Source: DATDIC01 sp963777625
GTDB taxonomy: Bacteria; Pseudomonadota; Alphaproteobacteria; Acetobacterales; Acetobacteraceae
Direction of reading: 5' to 3'
DNA: 64,000 bases
Assembly (NCBI GenBank): GCA_963777625.1
Contig: CAVZRO010000013.1
Location: 1 to 64,000 of the forward strand
Shown here one piece after another: positions 43,900 to 53,556 of this stretch. The notes under the pieces are model-generated. The model was not told the origin of the DNA. It searched no databases and saw only the letters and a program-made list of their open reading frames with translations. Positions within the stretch are counted from its first letter, which is position 1; the number at the start of each line of letters is the position of its first letter. The position numbers and the translations under genes are program-made.

Positions 43900-44778
43900 T
43901 CACACGGCGGAATACGGCTCGACCACGACCCAACGGGTCGCGATTTGCCCGTCCCTGGCGAGCTGGATTTCCACCTGCCGTCCGACGGGTCCGGCATCCA
44001 GCAGCGATCGCAGCGTGCCAGGACCGTTCACCGGCGTGCCGTCGATCGCCAGCAGCACATCTCCAGGCTGGACGCCGGCTCGTTCAGCCGGGCCGCGCGG
44101 GGTCAGGCCGAGCACCAGCCGCCCCCTGGTCTGGCCGGTCGCCGCGCGCAGTTCCCGGACCAGGGTGACGGGCTGCAGGGCGGCGCCGATCCAGCCGCGC
44201 GCGGGTGCCATGCCGGGCGGAGCACTGCCAGCCAGCGCCACGATAGTGCTGTAAGAAACGATTGCCGGGAGCCCATCGGCATCGGCGACACAGAGACCGA
44301 GAACCGCCCCGGCGCCGTCCAGCACCAGGCTGCCGTCGATCACCGATCCGGGCGGGCAGTCCAGCAAGGCCTTGCCCTGTTCGCCAAGGCTATGGATCGC
44401 GCCCAGTCGGGCGGTGGGTGTTGCGTCTGCCTTGGCGCCGACGACCACCACCAGGGCACCGACCTGCGGCGGCGCCGCCGGCCGGAGGGCAGCCGCCACG
44501 GTCATTCCCGGAATCCGCAGCGCGGCGATCGGGACGCCGGGCTCTCGCCGCAGCAGCGACCCGCTTACGGCCGCTCCGCCCGGCAGCACGATCTCGAGGA
44601 CGTCCTGGCGCGGCAGTTCCAATTCAGTGGTGACCACCAGGTCAGGCGGCCAGCCGATCCCGCTGACATGCCCACCGGCTGTGACGCTGATCGCGGCGAG
44701 CATCGGCGCCACGCGCGATACCTGGTCCGCGATCGCTTCGGAAAGGCCGGACAGACCGAACTCGAATCCCACGCACAC
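43900..44778 (-). CDS. HtrA-like trypsin-fold/PDZ protein lacking the catalytic triad
   Basis: 292 aa. The C-terminal third is a clear PDZ domain (GWIGAALQPVT, then GLTPRGPAERAGVQPGDVLL and IDGTPVNGPGTLRSLL). The N-terminal two thirds have the trypsin-like fold of DegP relatives, but the motif positions are altered. There is no TNxHV histidine (region reads LVVTTELELPR), and GNSGGP is replaced by PPGSVIDGSLVLD. It starts with GTG. Probably a non-catalytic chaperone or adaptor (inference), as there is no sign of decay in the frame. Confidence 0.72.
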   Translation of the reverse strand: MCVGFEFGLSGLSEAIADQVSRVAPMLAAISVTAGGHVSGIGWPPDLVVTTELELPRQDVLEIVLPGGAAVSGSLLRREPGVPIAALRIPGMTVAAALRPAAPPQVGALVVVVGAKADATPTARLGAIHSLGEQGKALLDCPPGSVIDGSLVLDGAGAVLGLCVADADGLPAIVSYSTIVALAGSAPPGMAPARGWIGAALQPVTLVRELRAATGQTRGRLVLGLTPRGPAERAGVQPGDVLLAIDGTPVNGPGTLRSLLDAGPVGRQVEIQLARDGQIATRWVVVEPYSAV

Positions 44779-44849
44779 GCTCCGTTGCCGCGTATGGACT
44801 CCAAGGTGACATGCAGATGAAGATCCAGCAACAGAATGGCAAGACCACG

Positions 44850-46530
44850 TTAAATTATGGTTGAGGGGCTCGCGGAACTTTCACCCGAGGTTGCATGCTG
44901 GGTCGCCAGATAATCGCGATACTGCTTACGCAGCGCCATTTTCTGCAACTTCCCGGTGGCGGTGTGGGGCAGGTCCGGCAACACCAGGACCGCGTCCGGC
45001 AGCCACCATTTCGGCACCTTGCCTTCGTATATTGCCAGAACCGAAGCCGGATCGATGCTGTGTCCCTGGCGCGCCACGAGCAGCAACAACGGCCGCTCGT
45101 CCCATTTCGGATGCCGCGCGGCGACCACCGCCGCCTCGGCCACGTCGGGGTGCGAGACCGCGATATTCTCCAGCGTGATGGAGCTGATCCACTCGCCGCC
45201 CGACTTGATCACGTCCTTCGAGCGGTCGGTGATCCCGACGAATCCCTCCGGATCGATGGTGGCGACGTCCCCGGTGGCGAACCAGCCCTGGGCGTCGAGC
45301 GCGCTGCCGGGCGGCGTGCCGAAATAGGCGCTGCACACCCAGGGGCCGCGCACCATCAGGTCGCCGAATTGAACCCCGTCCCACGGCAGCTCTCGCGCCT
45401 CCGCGACGATCCGCATGTCGAGCCCGCACAGCGCCCGCCCCTGCTTGAGGCCGAGTCGCACCCGCCCGGCCTCGTCCAGCCCAGCGTGCGCCGGCTTTGG
45501 CCGATTATAGGTGCCGACCGGGGACAGCTCGGTCATGCCCCAGCCTTGCTCCACGCTGACGCCGTATTGCTTGCCGAACGCCTCGATCAGCAGCGCCGGG
45601 CAGGCGGACCCGCCGGTCATGATCCGCCGCGTGGTGGCGAGAGGCTGACCGCTGTCGCGCAGATGCGCGAGCAGTCCCATCCAGACGGTCGGCACGCCGG
45701 CCGCCATGGTAACACGTTCGTCATTCATCAGCGCCGCCAGGCTGGCGCCGTCCAGGTGTCGGCCCGGCAGCACCAACGCCGCGCCCGCCATCGCCGCGGC
45801 ATAAGGAATGCCCCAGGCGTTGACGTGGAACATCGGGACCACCGGCAGCACGCGATCGACCGCGCGCAGCGCCAGTGCGTCGGCCATGTTGATCGCGTAG
45901 CCATGTAGCACCGTGCTGCGGTGACTGTACAGCACGCCTTTCGGCCGCCCGGTGGTGCCGGAGGTGTAACAGAGCGAGGATGCGGTGGTTTCGTCGAAAT
46001 CCGGCCACTCATAATCGTCGTCGGCTGCCGCCGTCAGTTCATCGTAACAGAGCATCTGCATGCCGGCGGGCAACGGGATCTCCGGCATATTCGCCGGGTC
46101 CGTGAGCATAACAATGGCGCGCACATGTCCGGCGAGGTGCGGTGCGAGGGTGCGCAGCAGATCGGCAAAGGTGGTATCGACGAACAGCACCCGGTCGGCG
46201 GCATCGTTTATGATGTAAGCAATGTCATCAGGCGTGCAGCCGCGGATTGATGGTGTGGCAGATTGCCTGCATGCCTGGGGCTGCGTAGTAGATCTCCAGA
46301 TGGCGGTGGCCGTTCCAGGCCAGCGTGCCGACGCGGTCGTGCGGCCGGATGCCGAGCGCCAGTAACGCGCGGGCCAGGCGGCGCGCACTGCGTTCCAGCC
46401 CGGCCCAGGTGGCGCGGTGAAGGGTGCCGTCGGTGGTCTTCGATACGATCTCGGTGCCGCCGTGATGCCGCGCGGCATGGCGCAGCAGCGACGAGATCAT
46501 CAGCGGTTGCTGCTGCATCAGGCCGTGCAT
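44850..46530 (-). pseudogene. Long-chain acyl-CoA ligase (AMP-binding), one +1 frameshift in the N-terminal part
   Basis: Homologous to the long/medium-chain fatty-acid-CoA ligase group. The N-terminal frame, from the ATG at 46530 (GGGAGG eight bases upstream), reads to ICHTINPRLH. The rest (PDDIAYIINDAADRVLFVDT through YTSGTTGRPKGVLYSHRS, GDVATIDPEGFVGITDRSKD and TATGKLQKM) is in the next frame. Removing the C at 46233 (G on the coding strand) joins them into about 559 aa. The 542-codon frame up to 46478 begins with false residues. An unbroken remainder suggests a sequencing insertion. Confidence 0.87.
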
Positions 46531-46626
46531 GGACGGAACCTCCCGGTATTTTCCGTCACTCTGGCGCGGCTTCTGCGGTGGGTCCAGCCGTGCTTTGATG
46601 GCGCGCCATGGTGGTGGAGAACGGTG

Positions 46627-47319
46627 ATGGAGCCTCGTCTTGCCTTGATCGTCGGTGCTGGTGCGGGCTTGTCCGCCTCGCTGGCGCGGCTGTTCGCGCG
46701 CCACAACCTGCAAGTCGCGCTGGCGGCCCGCAATCCCGACAAGCTCGCCGCGTTGTGCGCGGAAACCGGGGCCGCGTCGTTCGCCTGCGAAACGGCGGAG
46801 CCGGAGGAAGTGGCGGGGCTGTTCGACGCGGTGGTGGCCTCGCTGGGGGAGCCTGACGTGGTGGTGTACAACGCCAGCGGGCGGGCGCGCGGGCCGATCA
46901 CTACGCTGGTGCCGGAGGAAGTGGCGCGCGCCATCGCGGTCAGCGCCTATGGCGGGTTCCTGGTGGCGCAGCAGGCGGCACGCCTGATGCTGCCGAAGCA
47001 GCAGGGGGCGATCCTGTTCACCGGCGCGTCGGCGTCGGTAAAGGGGTATGCGCAATCGTCGTCATTCGCGATGGGCAAGTTCGCGCTGCGCGGGCTGGCG
47101 CAGAGCCTGGCGCGCGAGTTGTCGCCGCAGGGCATCCACGTGGCGCATTTCGTGATCGACGGCATGATCCGCAACCCGGGGCGTGCGGAGCCCGCCGACC
47201 AGCCGGATTCGATGCTGGACCCGGACGCGATCGCCGCCACCTACTGGCAGGTGCTGACCCAGCCACGCAGCGCGTGGACCTGGGAGGTGGAGCTGCGGCC
47301 GTGGGTGGAACGGTTCTGA
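46627..47319 (+). CDS. SDR family protein with catalytic Tyr replaced by Phe
   Basis: 230 aa Rossmann-fold protein with nucleotide motif GAGAGLSASLARLF and NAG-like YNASGRARG. Where SDR enzymes have YxxxK, this one reads SSFAMGKFALRGLAQSLARE, keeping the Lys but with Phe for the catalytic Tyr. The Ser position is kept (TGASASVKG). It may be a binding or atypical enzyme. Read from the ATG at 46627, divergent from the acyl-CoA ligase. Confidence 0.82.
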   Translation: MEPRLALIVGAGAGLSASLARLFARHNLQVALAARNPDKLAALCAETGAASFACETAEPEEVAGLFDAVVASLGEPDVVVYNASGRARGPITTLVPEEVARAIAVSAYGGFLVAQQAARLMLPKQQGAILFTGASASVKGYAQSSSFAMGKFALRGLAQSLARELSPQGIHVAHFVIDGMIRNPGRAEPADQPDSMLDPDAIAATYWQVLTQPRSAWTWEVELRPWVERF

Positions 47320-47437
47320 GATAGGTTCATTGGTAATCACCGTCCCGTGGCGCTGGGCCGCCTTGCCGCGCGGGTTGCCCGCTTGCCGCACGCACGGCAC
47401 AATTCCGCGATGACCCACCAGTTCCAGGAGGAAATCC

Positions 47438-47765
47438 ATGCTGTATGAGCTGCGCGTCTATGAGTGCCCGCCGGGCCGCCTGCCCGACCTGCTCAAGCGG
47501 TTCGACACCATCACGCTGAAGCTGTGGGATAAGCACGGCATTCGTCAGGCAGGGTTTTGGACCACCGTGATCGGCGAGTTCGAACCAGACGCTGCATTAC
47601 CTGCTGGCGTGGGAATCGCTGGCCGAGCGCGAGCAGAAATGGGGCGCGTTCCAGACTGATCGCGACTGGCTGGCCGCACGCGCGCAAACCGAGGCGAACG
47701 GCGCAATTGTCGCGAAGGTAACCAACTCGATCCTGGCGCCTACCTCGTTCTCGTCGGTGAAATAG
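47438..47765 (+). pseudogene. NIPSNAP family protein, one +1 frameshift
   Basis: Short dimeric alpha/beta-barrel protein of unknown role. Frame one: LYELRVYECPPGRLPDLLKR and FWTTVIGE. Frame two carries the rest: QTLHYLLAWESLAEREQKWG, then AFQTDRDWLAARAQTEANG and SILAPTSFSSVK. Removing one T at 47579-47580 joins them into about 108 aa, the normal size. AGGAGG stands six bases before the ATG. Confidence 0.85.
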
Positions 47766-47795
47766 CCGCTGCCGCCTGCCACATCGCCGGAGGCT

Positions 47796-48410
47796 TCAGC
47801 CGCCCGGCGGGTGCGGCAACTCGATCCGCACCTGGATCGCCAACGTCACCTCGTCAGAGATGAACAGAGGTTGCGCCACCATGCCGAAATCCGACCGTTT
47901 CAGGTGGCCGGTGATCTCGAACTCCGCCGTCTCGACATGGCGCTCCCGATCGAGCTGACGGCCCAGCAGCACTGCATCCAGTTGCTGCGGGCGCTCGACA
48001 CCGCGCACCCGCAGCACGCCGCTGATCGCGTAGTGGCGCGCGTCCCGCGCAACGACGGAACGACTGGCGTATGAAATCACCGGATAGGCTGCGACATTGA
48101 AGAAATTCGGACCCCGCAGCATGGCCGCCCCCAGGTTCCACGCCATGTCCAACGACGCGGCATCGATGTCCATGCTGAACCTGGTCCGGCCCGGGTGATC
48201 CGGATCCAGTGCCAGCATGCCGGTGAAACGATCGAAGCGTCCGTGCGAGGAAAACAACCCCAGGTGATCGACTGAAAAGCCGATCGAGCCGTAGCGCTGG
48301 TCGATCGTATACACAAAGTCTGTCCGGGCCGGCGATGCCACGGTCAGCGCCGTCAGCCCAAACAGCAGCACGCCGTGGGCCAAGGAAGATGTCAGCGGGA
48401 GCAGCGTCAT
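47796..48410 (-). CDS. YceI family periplasmic protein
   Basis: 204 aa with a signal peptide, followed by the lipocalin-like YceI fold: YTIDQRYGSIGFSVDHLG, SHGRFDRFTGMLALD, ISGVLRVRGVERPQQLD. YceI proteins bind isoprenoid or lipid ligands. The start is set at the ATG at 48410 (MTLLPLTSSLAHG). The open frame to 48482 crosses a dispersed repeat. It lies next to the sigma/anti-sigma pair but is separated from it by the repeat. Confidence 0.88.
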   Translation of the reverse strand: MTLLPLTSSLAHGVLLFGLTALTVASPARTDFVYTIDQRYGSIGFSVDHLGLFSSHGRFDRFTGMLALDPDHPGRTRFSMDIDAASLDMAWNLGAAMLRGPNFFNVAAYPVISYASRSVVARDARHYAISGVLRVRGVERPQQLDAVLLGRQLDRERHVETAEFEITGHLKRSDFGMVAQPLFISDEVTLAIQVRIELPHPPGG

Positions 48411-48480
48411 CGTCACGTCCGGATACCGCCACGCGACGACAGACGTGGCTGAAGGCCGATCTATTCCGCTGCGAGATATC

Positions 48481-48550
48481 ATACCGGCCGTTCGAGAGGT
48501 GGCTCTTGTTCGTCAGCCTCGCGCAGGCGGGGAACCGGAATGACGGGGAA
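48481..48550. repeat. Dispersed element with CGTTCGAGAGG-like core, copy 1
   Basis: Begins ATACCGGCCGTTCGAGAGG and shares its start and the later GCGCAGGCGGG with 50501-50570; a third copy is at 59141-59260. It lies between yceI and the anti-sigma gene. Confidence 0.65.
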
Positions 48551-48582
48551 CGGCAGTGGGTCTGCCTTCAGGAAGGTTGGTA

Positions 48583-49366
48583 TCAACCGGTATTGAGCGC
48601 CGCGCGGACATCGCCGGCGATGCCGTCCAGCTCCGAGTTCGGCATGGCGCCGACAACGGCGTAGCCCATTCCATTGTCGATCCAGGCACAGCCGTTCATA
48701 TGGCCCTGGCTGATGTCCTTGGGCAACGCGCGCAGTGTCGGCGCCATCGGGCGGAACAACAACGACACGCGCTGACCGCCGGCGTTCTCGTACATGAAAA
48801 GCGCCGCGGCATTGCCATGTTCGGTCGCCAGCAGCCGGCCCCCGATCAGGTGATAGCCGCTCGCCGACAGGTCGGGAGGCGCGACCGTGCGTTCCAGCCG
48901 GTTGGACAGCCACTGGTGAAGCAGCGCGGGTTCGTTGGCGCCAACTTCGATCGGATGGCGGCGGTCCGCCGCGTACACCGTATGGCTGCTGAACGCCTCC
49001 TGCTCCAAGCGCCGCCATGGCCAGGGTACCGCGTCCCGACGGCGCATGCAGAGCCCACCCCGCCGAGCCGCCGAGCACCAAGCCCAGCACGAGCCCCGCG
49101 GCGATCCGCCAGTTCGGGAAACGCGAGCGCCGCCGCTCACGCAGGATGCTGGTGAGCAGCAGCCGCGACGGCAACGGCTCGTCCGCGCCGGCAAACGCGG
49201 CCCGCAGCGCTGCGCGCTGTTGCTGATACGCCGCGACACGCCGCGCAGCCTCGGTGTCGGTGCTCAGGTGACGCTCGACAGCATCGCGCCGCGCCACGGT
49301 AAGCTGCCCGTCAACGTAAGCGTGCAGATCGTCCTCTTCGATGGGCAGCGGGTCGGCGCCGCTCAT
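48583..49366 (-). pseudogene. Anti-sigma factor (zinc-finger-less, membrane-anchored), one +1 frameshift
   Basis: N-terminal cytoplasmic part (DDLHAYVDGQLTVARRDAVE, then VERHLSTDTEAARRVAAYQQ) is typical of anti-sigma domains. It is followed by a membrane helix (AGLVLGLVLGGSAGWAL). The periplasmic part (EQEAFSSHTVYAADRRHPIE, then MNGCAWIDNGMGYAVVGA) is in the next frame to 48583. Removing one C at 49005/49006 joins them into about 260 aa. The ATG overlaps the sigma stop, the usual arrangement for a sigma/anti-sigma pair. Confidence 0.85.
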
Positions 49367-49875
49367 TTGACCCTCCTGAGCGCAGTCGGCGCTTCGCCTT
49401 CCATCAGCCCGCGCAACCGGTCCCGCGCGCGCGACAGGCGGGACATCACGGTGCCGATCGGAATATCCAGCACCCGCGCAACCTCGGCGTAGGATAAGTC
49501 TTCAACCGTGACGAGCAGCAGCACGCTGCGCTGCTCCTCGCTTAACGCATGCAGGGCGCGCAACAGGTCGCGTCCCAGCATGTGCCCGTCCTGAGTTGCC
49601 GGCATGCCGAACCTGTCGTCGCCTGCTTCGTCAAGTGAGACCAACTGACCACGACGTTTATTCCGCCGCACACGGCTGATGAACAGATTATGCATGATAG
49701 CAAACAGCCACGCCCGCAGATCGCCATCCTCCCGGCGGGTATGGAGCTGGTCCAGCGCCCGCACGAGGCAATCATGCACCAGGTCATCGACTTCGTCGCG
49801 GTCACGCAGCAACGCGCGCGCGTAGCGCCGAAGCGACGGAATGCACGCCTCCATGCTCGCCATCACCCCTACCAT
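49363..49875 (-). CDS. ECF RNA polymerase sigma factor
   Basis: 170 aa, two-domain sigma factor. Region 2 has VDDLVHDCLVRALDQLHTRR and RAWLFAIMHNLFISRVRRNK; region 4 has LRALHALSEEQRSVLLLVTV followed by LSYAEVARVLDIPIGTVMSR. Controls an envelope or redox stress regulon, with the partner anti-sigma downstream. Starts at ATG 49875; an internal ATG (49863) is possible. Confidence 0.92.
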   Translation of the reverse strand: MVGVMASMEACIPSLRRYARALLRDRDEVDDLVHDCLVRALDQLHTRREDGDLRAWLFAIMHNLFISRVRRNKRRGQLVSLDEAGDDRFGMPATQDGHMLGRDLLRALHALSEEQRSVLLLVTVEDLSYAEVARVLDIPIGTVMSRLSRARDRLRGLMEGEAPTALRRVK

Positions 49876-49911
49876 GCTGGCTGCCGCCCGCCCCCGACCG
49901 GCCAGTGCATT

Positions 49912-49937
49912 GACGAACCCGGCGCCGGTTTATTCCC
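49912..49937 (-). promoter_or_regulatory. Candidate autoregulated ECF promoter GGGAATAA-N14-CGTC
   Basis: On the minus strand, GGGAATAA (49937-49930) and CGTC (49915-49912) have the -35/-10 form of ECF promoters, about 37 bp upstream of the sigma gene start. Many ECF sigma factors drive their own gene. The match is by eye. Confidence 0.45.
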
Positions 49938-49939
49938 GC

Positions 49940-50500
49940 CGCCGGCAATATTTCGCCGCCGCTGACGGGCGGAATAATTCGCCAGCCCCCGCGTCTTTCC
50001 CGAATGTGGCGGTCTGACCGGGACGTCACCAAACAAGCCTTCGGGCATGATCGCACTCCTTGGCGTGTGACATCGACGCGGGACCGGGCACAGCCCATCC
50101 CAAGTCTCAGCCTGGCTCTCCGCCGCGCACCCTCCCCCAGCCCGCGCGGCGGAGAGTTGTTTTCCCGCACTATCTACCGGGGATAAAGCCCGACTGGGGG
50201 ATCGCCAAGGCTATCACCGCGGTGTTGCGGTGCGTCCGGGCGATCACGTCGCGTGGCGTGGCGTGCAGCCCGCGTGGCGTTGCGTGGCCGCGTCGCACCA
50301 GCTTCATCGTGTAGATACTCTCCAGCGGCAGCATCCGGCGCCCGCCGAGGCTGAGTGCAGTTGCCTTAACGAGGTGGATCGGGCGCGTCCAGCCCATCAA
50401 ACACCGGTTTCAATTTTGCGTCCCATGATCCGGTGGTCCGTTACGCTGGACTAAGGCAAACCCGCCGAGGGGATCCCAGGACTCGATGCTATTTCGAGTG
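49940..50500. other. Gene-poor region with a chloride-channel-like remnant and GC-rich tandem motifs
   Basis: From the sigma gene to the exopolysaccharide cluster (735 bp) no complete gene is seen. On the minus strand at 50170-50400 a short frame contains GRRMLPLESIYTMKLVRRGH followed by ATPRGLHAT. This resembles the segment before the CBS domains of ClC chloride channels, so it may be a gene fragment (weak). It contains repeats of GCGTGGC around 50251-50290. A copy of the dispersed CGTTCGAGAGG element ends the region. Confidence 0.35.
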
Positions 50501-50570
50501 ATACCGGACGTTCGAGAGGCTGACTCTTCCTTGTCATGCACGCGCAGGCGGGCATGCGAGGATGACGGGA
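50501..50570. repeat. Dispersed element with CGTTCGAGAGG core, copy 2
   Basis: ATACCGGACGTTCGAGAGGC followed by TGACTC and CTTGTCATGC, matching 59141-59260 and 48481-48550. It ends with GCATGCGAGGATGACGGG, a tail resembling the GCGGGAATGAC end of the palindromic repeats. Confidence 0.7.
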
Positions 50571-50610
50571 GCCAAGGTTCTTGAGCCTGGCCGAGCCATT
50601 GTTGTTGCGG

Positions 50611-51183
50611 TCAGAACCGCCGCTCGAACACCGTTACGACGTCACCCGGCTGCAATGGCGTAGCTCGCCCGACGCGCCATTCGTTCGCGCGGCCGTTTTC
50701 GTTCCGTACCACGGATGCCCGATCCTCCACCGCGCGGTAGGTAAAGCCGCCGGCAAGGGCCACCGCGCTCAACAGTGTCATGCCCGGCTGATAAGGGAAT
50801 TCGCCCGCCTTGTTGACCTCGCCGAGAACGAAAATCGGTCGGTACTGGATCACTTCAACCGAAACCGATGGTGCCACGACCAGCCCTTTGCCGATCAGCG
50901 CCCGGCGCATGGATTCGCCCAACGCCGCCGGGGTTTGCCCGGCCGCCGGGAGGCTGCCCAGCATCGGCACCGCGATCCGTCCCGCATCGTCGATGCGAAA
51001 CTCCCCGGTCAGCGCATCTTCGCCGACCGTGATGATGCGCACCTGATCGCCGGATCCAAGCCGGTAGGCGCCCGCCGGAGCCGGCGGCAAAGGCGGCAGT
51101 CCACGGCCAGGTGCGCAGGCGGACAGCAGACTTAGCGTCAGCGCGGCGCAGATGCAGCGTCGGATCATCCTCATGGCTGCCAA
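50611..51183 (-). CDS. Polysaccharide export lipoprotein (Wza/KpsD family)
   Basis: 190 aa. Signal peptide with lipobox LLSAC. The Poly_export domain starts YRLGSGDQVRIITVGED and continues FRIDDAGRIAVPMLGSLPAA. One SLBB-like segment follows (IFVLGEVNKAGEFPYQPGM). The short form has one SLBB, as in alphaproteobacterial exopolysaccharide secretins. Divergent from the Wzc-like gene, forming a typical export cluster. Confidence 0.9.
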   Translation of the reverse strand: MAAMRMIRRCICAALTLSLLSACAPGRGLPPLPPAPAGAYRLGSGDQVRIITVGEDALTGEFRIDDAGRIAVPMLGSLPAAGQTPAALGESMRRALIGKGLVVAPSVSVEVIQYRPIFVLGEVNKAGEFPYQPGMTLLSAVALAGGFTYRAVEDRASVVRNENGRANEWRVGRATPLQPGDVVTVFERRF

Positions 51184-51324
51184 CTTGCCGCATACAGTTG
51201 TCCGAAGAGTTAACGCACACGCATTAGCGTTCTCTTAGGGTCCGTCCCTGATGATTGCATCGGCGACCGCCTGATCAAAACGATCACGGAGCCGGCCCGC
51301 GTTGCGGGTGATGGGGATCCGTTG

Positions 51325-53551
51325 ATGCTCGAAACGCCCGCCGGCCCCGCGCATGCGCCGCCATTCCGCGGGGCGGAGCGCGAGTCCGGCGGTCCCCTCG
51401 AACCCGCCGCTGGGCTGACCGGTCGCGCGCTGATCGCCATTCTGCGTCGCCGCAAGCTGCCGCTGCTGGCGTGCGCGCTGCTCATCCCGGCGCTGGCGCT
51501 GACCGCGCTCAAGCGCGTGACGCCCCGCTATACCGCGGTGGGCACGCTGATCTACGAGCCCAACCGTTTCAAACCACCCGAGCTGCAAAGTATCCTGCAG
51601 GTCGATCCGATCACCGAAGCGGTCATGTCGAGCCAGGCCGAAGTGCTGGGCGGTCTGCGCGTGATCGAGCCGGTGGCGCACCAGCTCGATCTGTTCACCG
51701 ATCCGGAGTTCAATCCCGCGCTGCGCGCGCCGTCCTGGATGGGGCTGGCGCTGGCCACCTTGCACGGACTGCTGCACCCGCAACCTTCTCCGGATGCTGC
51801 AAGGCCCGGGCCGCCGCCGACCTCGCCGGCAAATGCGGTGCTGCTCAATGTGCAGCAGGCGCTCGACGTGCATCCGGTGAACGCCTCGCACGTCCTGCAA
51901 GTTTCGTTCACCGCCGAAAATCCGGTCCTGGCGGCGGCGGTGGTGAACAATCTGATGGATACGTACATCAAATCCCAGCTCGCGACGAAGCTGAGCGCGG
52001 TCGATAAGGCGCGAACCTGGCTGGAAGAGCGCGCCGTCGAGCTGCGAACGCAGGTGCGCACGGCGGAAGACCGCATCGCCGCCTATCGTGCGCGGGCGGG
52101 ACTGGTGCGCGGTGTGCACGCCGGTCTCGATACCGAGCAGGGCAGCCAGCTCACCGAGGATCTGGCGCGCGCCCGCGCCGATCTCGCCAGCGCCGAGGGC
52201 CGTCAGGATGCGGCCCGCAATCACGCCGGCGCCGCCACCCTCGCCGGGGTAGCGCCCAGCGTGGTGCAGTTGCGCCAGCAGACCTCCGCGCTGGCCGCCC
52301 AGCTTCAATCACTGAACGCGCGGCTCGGTCCCAATCATCCGGACGTGGTTGCGTTGCGCCGGGAGATCGAGCAGAGCCAGCGCGACACCGCCGCGGAAAC
52401 CGCGCGCGTGGTAGCGGCGACCGAGGCGGAGGTGCGCGCCGCGCGTGACCGCGTCGCCGCATTGGAAGCCGATCTGACGGCGTCGCAGTCGCGGGTCGAT
52501 CGTAACGAGCAGGCGCAGATTCCGCTCAATGCATTGGAGCGTGACGCCGATGCGTCGCGCACGCTGCTCGCCGCGGTGCTCGCGCGCATCCAGGAGACCG
52601 CCCAGCGCGCGGCGGTGGAAACCGTCGATGCGCGCGAGGTCTCGCTGGCTCTGCCGCCCGAATCGCCGAGCTACCCGCGCACGGGACCGATGCTCGCGGC
52701 GGCACTGATGTTCGGCTTACTGTTCGGGCTGTTCGTGGTCTATGTGCAGGAACTGGCCGACACCAGCCTGCGCAGCGGCGAGGAAGTGCGGGCGCTTGGG
52801 TCTGCCCTGCCTCGCGCTGATCCCGGAGATGCGGCGTCGCCGCATCGGTCGATTGCGCGTCGAGGATTACGCAGCCCTGAAGCCGCTCAGCAGTTTCGCC
52901 GAGCAGGTGCGTGGCCTGCGCGCCAGCCTATGGCGCGGCGGGGCCACCCGGCCTGGCGTGGTCGCCATCACGGCTGCACGCCAGGCCGAAGGTAAGACCA
53001 CCCTTGCACTCTCGCTCGCCCGCGTCACCGCCATGTCCGGCGAACGCGTGCTGCTGCTGGATTGCGACCTGCGTCGCCCGGCGCTGGCACGCCTTCTGGG
53101 GGCGGAAGGGCAGCCGGGCCTGGCGGAATGCCTGATCGGCACCGCCGCGCTGGAGCATGTCATCAGGAAGGACCCGTTAACCTCAATGGCTTACATCCCG
53201 GCAGGCTCGGCTGGGGCCGACGCGGCCGGCCTGTTCATGTCGGATGCCATGGCCCGCGCCTTGCAGACATTACGGCAGGAGTACGATCTGGTGCTGATGG
53301 ATGCCCCGCCGGCGCTCGCCGTCAGCGACACGCGCCTGATCGCGCGACTGGCCGATGCCACGCTGTTCTGTGCCCGCTGGCAGCGTACCCGGCGGGAGAT
53401 CGCGCGCAACGCCATCGAGCTGCTGGACGAATCACAGGCCAGCATCGTCGGGCTGGTGCTGACCCGTGTCGATGCACGCGCGCATGGCCGGTCCGGTTAC
53501 GCGGACGCGGAAGCCTGTCCAGTGCGCAACCCACGCTATTTCCTGGACTGA
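51325..53551 (+). pseudogene. Wzc-like chain-length determinant/BY-kinase fusion, one +1 frameshift
   Basis: Copolymerase that controls polysaccharide length. N-terminal Wzz domain with a first helix (LPLLACALLIPALALTALKR), a long Ala/Arg/Glu coiled coil (about residues 200-430) and a second helix (GPMLAAALMFGLLFGLFVVY). The BY-kinase domain is in the next frame: PGVVAITAARQAEGKTTLAL (Walker A), LLLDCDLRRPALARLL (Walker A') and DLVLMDAPPAL (Walker B). Deleting T52801 joins EEVRALG to LPCLALIPEM. The tail has few tyrosines (YADAE, PRYFLD), so there is no obvious autophosphorylated tyrosine cluster. About 742 aa when repaired. Confidence 0.87.
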
Positions 53552-53556
53552 TAGAA

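Noticed and set aside
43858..44820. 320-residue plus-strand frame opposite the HtrA-like gene
   Set aside because: The PDZ domain on the minus strand is unambiguous, and the plus frame is Arg/Gln/His-rich without motifs.
50251..50295. CRISPR-like short repeats
   Set aside because: GCGTGGC units are irregular and have no spacers of constant length. No cas genes are in the window.
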